From: Candidatus Symbiothrix sp.
Lineage (GTDB): Bacteria; Bacteroidota; Bacteroidia; Bacteroidales; Azobacteroidaceae
NCBI GenBank assembly: GCA_031270925.1
Contig: JAISWY010000154.1
Location: forward strand, 1 to 8,533
DNA: 8,533 nt
Reading direction: 5' to 3'
Below are positions 6,450-8,533 of the stretch, one piece after another; within the stretch, counting starts at the first letter, position 1, and every line of letters begins with the position of its first letter. The notes beneath the pieces are model-generated. The model worked only from the letters and a program-made list of their open reading frames with translations, was not told where the DNA came from and ran no database searches. A program made the position numbers and the translations under genes.

Positions 6450-6538
6450 TTTTCAAGTAAGCCGGGCAGTAATCCTTAGCATCCATTTGAAATTCATGCG
6501 GGAAAATGTTGAATAACATGAAAATATTTCGAAAATTA

Positions 6539-6570
6539 TTTGAAGATATCCATTTTTTTTTCTTACTTTG
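6539..6570 (+). promoter_or_regulatory. Candidate promoter of the lipoprotein gene: TTTG, 20 bp, TTACTTTG
   Basis: TTTG at 6539-6542 and TTACTTTG at 6563-6570 (one mismatch to TAnnTTTG) are 20 bp apart, the same spacing as the 6276-6306 pair. The predicted start near 6576 gives an AT-rich leader of about 25 nt before the ATG at 6602. Confidence 0.5.
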
Positions 6571-6601
6571 TAAACTATTTTGACAATTCATTTTTATAAC
6601 A

Positions 6602-8533
6602 ATGAAGAAAATAACAAAAGATGAGAGTAGGACCTTGTCTGAAACATATGAAATGCACAGAACGCTAATCCAACTTAGCCGGCAAACAAAAAACAAATGG
6701 ATTTGCATAAATAGAGTTGGATATAAGAGTTGTATTTTTTTATTATTTTTGATTTCTCTATTGAATTGTACGCCAGAAAAAATGCCGGTAAAAACAGATT
6801 ATAACCTTGATTTCAGTAATACTGAAATTAAAAATTTTAAATGGCATTATACCTTTATGCCTTTTGTTTATACCGACAGTACTGAAGGAAAAGTAAAAGG
6901 AAAATATCCTGTCTGCTTTGCGCAGAATCCGCTTATGCAAGACTCTCTTTGGTCCATTGTAAATATTCTTCCGTCTTTTAAGCTGGTATTGCAGCAACAA
7001 CTATTTATTCCACAAGTATTTTATTTAACGGATACTGTCCGTATATCTATCCGGAACAAATGTTGTAATTTGAGCGAGGCATGGTTAAAGTTTTTTTGTC
7101 TGGATACAAATGACAACTTGCTTTATTCCGATTCTATTAATATTAATAATGATAGCTCTTGGGTATATAATGAGTTATCGTTTCCTGTTATGGATACGGA
7201 AAAAATATTATTGGGAATGTATGCCTTAGGGTATGATTATCCATCTCCTAAATTACGGGAAGTACAAAAATTATATATAGACAGGATAAGGCTTAGCATA
7301 AACAATAAAGATATTGAAGAGATTGATTATCTTCCGGATACGTATAATACAGATATAAACAGAAACCGGATAATCAATTTGACGTTAACTGAAAGAAGTT
7401 CTTTTGAACAAATTCCAATTCCAAACCATAAAACTATTATCGGGATAGGAGAAAGTGTTCATGGAAGCAAAACCATTAACGAAATAGAAGTACAAATGAT
7501 GAAAAACCAGATAGAAAATCATAATTGCCGGTTATTGTTATTTGAAGCAAGCATATATCCGATGTTGCTGGCAAATTTGTTTATTCAAGGCAAATTTTCG
7601 GAAAAAGATACAAGCATCCTGCACGAAATAGCTTCTTATACCACTTTTTCTCCTGCTGTGTTTTGTGATTTCATGTTATGGTTAAGAAAATACAATAAGA
7701 ATGCTACCGACAAAGTGAGCATTTACGGTATTCTTGACCTTAATTATCACGTATATGTAAATCAGTTGTTTGATTATTTATACGCATTTTATAACAAACA
7801 AACAGATCGTGTGGTTCGTCCATTGTTGCAATTACTTTACGACCGGAAATTTGCCGTTTTGGAAGATACTATATCATCCACACAATTAGCTCAAGTATTG
7901 GGTAAGCAAAATTACTCCGATTTTTTGTATGCTTTAACAAATGTAAAGCAATATTTGCGCTTAGATTCCCTTTCTTTCAATACAAATCTCCATCGACTAT
8001 TTATGCGTGATTATCGGATGTTTGAAATAGCAGAAAAATATATATCTGAAAACATAAAAACGGGAAAAAGAGTATGTATTGTTGCTCATTTAGGGCATTT
8101 AGATAAAATAAGCAATGGATTTCCTTACTTTCGCTCTATGGGATATTTGTTGAAAGATAAATATGAAGGCAGTTATGATGTTACAGCTTTTTTTGCAGGC
8201 AAAGGTAGCATTACCTCTGTTTCTTCTGATGAAAAAACCTTGAAATCAATGAATTTGATTCCTCCTTGTGAGGGAAGTATAGAATCTTCATGTTATAAGA
8301 CCGACTTACCTTGTTTTTATTATTCGACAAGTAATTTATCCGGAAGTAATTACTATTATCGTCTTATTGGCAATACCTATGTAGAACAGAATGAGTATTG
8401 GTATGTGAACTTAAAGAATAGAATAGATGGATTTATTTTTTCGTCGAAAAGTCAAGCTATAGATAAGCCATCCTATTTAGATGAATATCTTCTTGCTTGT
8501 GATAAAATCGAAAATCATACAAATATTATGAAA
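6602..8533 (+). CDS. Predicted lipoprotein with erythromycin-esterase-type domain, C-terminus cut by window edge
   Basis: I read 644 codons with no stop to the window end. Residues 42-56 are a hydrophobic stretch ending in the lipobox LLNC (53-56), predicting lipidation at Cys56 and placement in the envelope. It is preceded by an unusually long polar stretch of about 40 residues. Residues about 80-240 look beta-rich, with a pattern like a jelly-roll binding module (SSWVYNELSFPV at 185-196, LYIDRIRLSI at 224-233); this is inference. Residues about 275-640 match the erythromycin esterase family: GIGESVHGS (281-289), LLFEAS (312-317) and VAHLGHLDK (494-502) carry the expected Glu and His active-site residues. 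Judging from family spacing, few residues are missing. The substrate is unknown, and macrolide resistance should not be inferred. ATG 6602 fits the promoter; ATG 6653 is an alternative. The gene is markedly more AT-rich than the housekeeping genes, suggesting transfer or relaxed selection. Confidence 0.8.
   Translation, partial: MKKITKDESRTLSETYEMHRTLIQLSRQTKNKWICINRVGYKSCIFLLFLISLLNCTPEKMPVKTDYNLDFSNTEIKNFKWHYTFMPFVYTDSTEGKVKGKYPVCFAQNPLMQDSLWSIVNILPSFKLVLQQQLFIPQVFYLTDTVRISIRNKCCNLSEAWLKFFCLDTNDNLLYSDSININNDSSWVYNELSFPVMDTEKILLGMYALGYDYPSPKLREVQKLYIDRIRLSINNKDIEEIDYLPDTYNTDINRNRIINLTLTERSSFEQIPIPNHKTIIGIGESVHGSKTINEIEVQMMKNQIENHNCRLLLFEASIYPMLLANLFIQGKFSEKDTSILHEIASYTTFSPAVFCDFMLWLRKYNKNATDKVSIYGILDLNYHVYVNQLFDYLYAFYNKQTDRVVRPLLQLLYDRKFAVLEDTISSTQLAQVLGKQNYSDFLYALTNVKQYLRLDSLSFNTNLHRLFMRDYRMFEIAEKYISENIKTGKRVCIVAHLGHLDKISNGFPYFRSMGYLLKDKYEGSYDVTAFFAGKGSITSVSSDEKTLKSMNLIPPCEGSIESSCYKTDLPCFYYSTSNLSGSNYYYRLIGNTYVEQNEYWYVNLKNRIDGFIFSSKSQAIDKPSYLDEYLLACDKIENHTNIMK

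Larger units (their letters stand above)
6064..6601. other. AT-rich intergenic gap between yidD and the lipoprotein gene
   Basis: No confident gene lies here. It contains a terminator-like hairpin (6172-6203), an A8T7 tract (6249-6263), two promoter-like pairs (6276-6306 and 6539-6570) and one possible small reading frame (6312-6449). I see no tRNA-like, CRISPR-like or transposon-end sequence. Positions 6064-6170 hold only frequent stops. Positions 6450-6538 hold a small hairpin (6506-6519) and short frames I would not call. Confidence 0.6.

Noticed and set aside
6402..6480. Frameshifted continuation of the 45-codon frame
   Set aside because: The +1 frame stays open to about 6510, but the joined product matches nothing I recognise, so a broken gene is not supported.
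6506..6583. 25-codon frame MLNNMKIFRKLFEDIHFFF...
   Set aside because: It runs through the predicted promoter of the lipoprotein gene and consists largely of the T run. It is probably not translated.
6064..6601. Insertion sequence, CRISPR or integration site in the gap
   Set aside because: I found no terminal inverted repeats, target duplications, spaced repeats, integrase or tRNA end.
6433..6708. 91-codon minus-strand frame overlapping the promoter and start of the lipoprotein gene
   Set aside because: It covers the probable promoter and start of a well-supported gene on the other strand and has a low-complexity hydrophobic composition with no motif.
6758..7000. 80-codon minus-strand frame inside the lipoprotein gene
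   Set aside because: It is antisense to the continuous 644-codon frame and shows no independent support.
6602..8533. Macrolide-resistance esterase
   Set aside because: Family motifs alone do not show macrolide hydrolysis. The lipoprotein signal and long N-terminal region differ from the cytosolic resistance enzymes.

Overview
The window looks like a chromosomal segment from a member of the Bacteroidota, probably order Bacteroidales. Three things point there. The candidate promoters match the Bacteroidetes -7 box TAnnTTTG. The gene starts lack clear Shine-Dalgarno sequences. The neighbourhood DUF4271 - hemD - rnpA - yidD is one I associate with this phylum. Genus cannot be named from the sequence alone.

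Positions 1-3908 are on the minus strand and hold three housekeeping genes, read right to left: ahcY (S-adenosylhomocysteine hydrolase), coaBC (two steps of coenzyme A synthesis), and a long-form queA-family gene cut by the left edge. A strong hairpin separates ahcY from coaBC. coaBC and queA share one base at a TGATG junction, so they are probably one transcript with coupled translation.

Positions 3909-3987 are a compact divergent promoter region. Two near-perfect -7 boxes face outward only 21 bp apart around a 10-bp palindrome. Positions 3988-6063 on the plus strand form a tight unit: a DUF4271 membrane protein, hemD, rnpA (TTG start) and yidD, which overlaps rnpA by four bases. A UUCG-capped hairpin with a T run follows.

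Positions 6064-8533 differ in character. A gap of about 540 bp, visibly more AT-rich, has no confident gene. It does hold two promoter-like sites with identical 20-bp spacers and a possible 45-codon reading frame. It leads into a large AT-rich gene that runs off the right edge. That gene encodes a predicted lipoprotein with an N-terminal beta-rich region and a C-terminal erythromycin-esterase-type domain. It is the most accessory-looking part of the window and the best place to look for something undescribed. The evidence supports an orphan lipoprotein enzyme with a possible small upstream gene, not a demonstrated new system.
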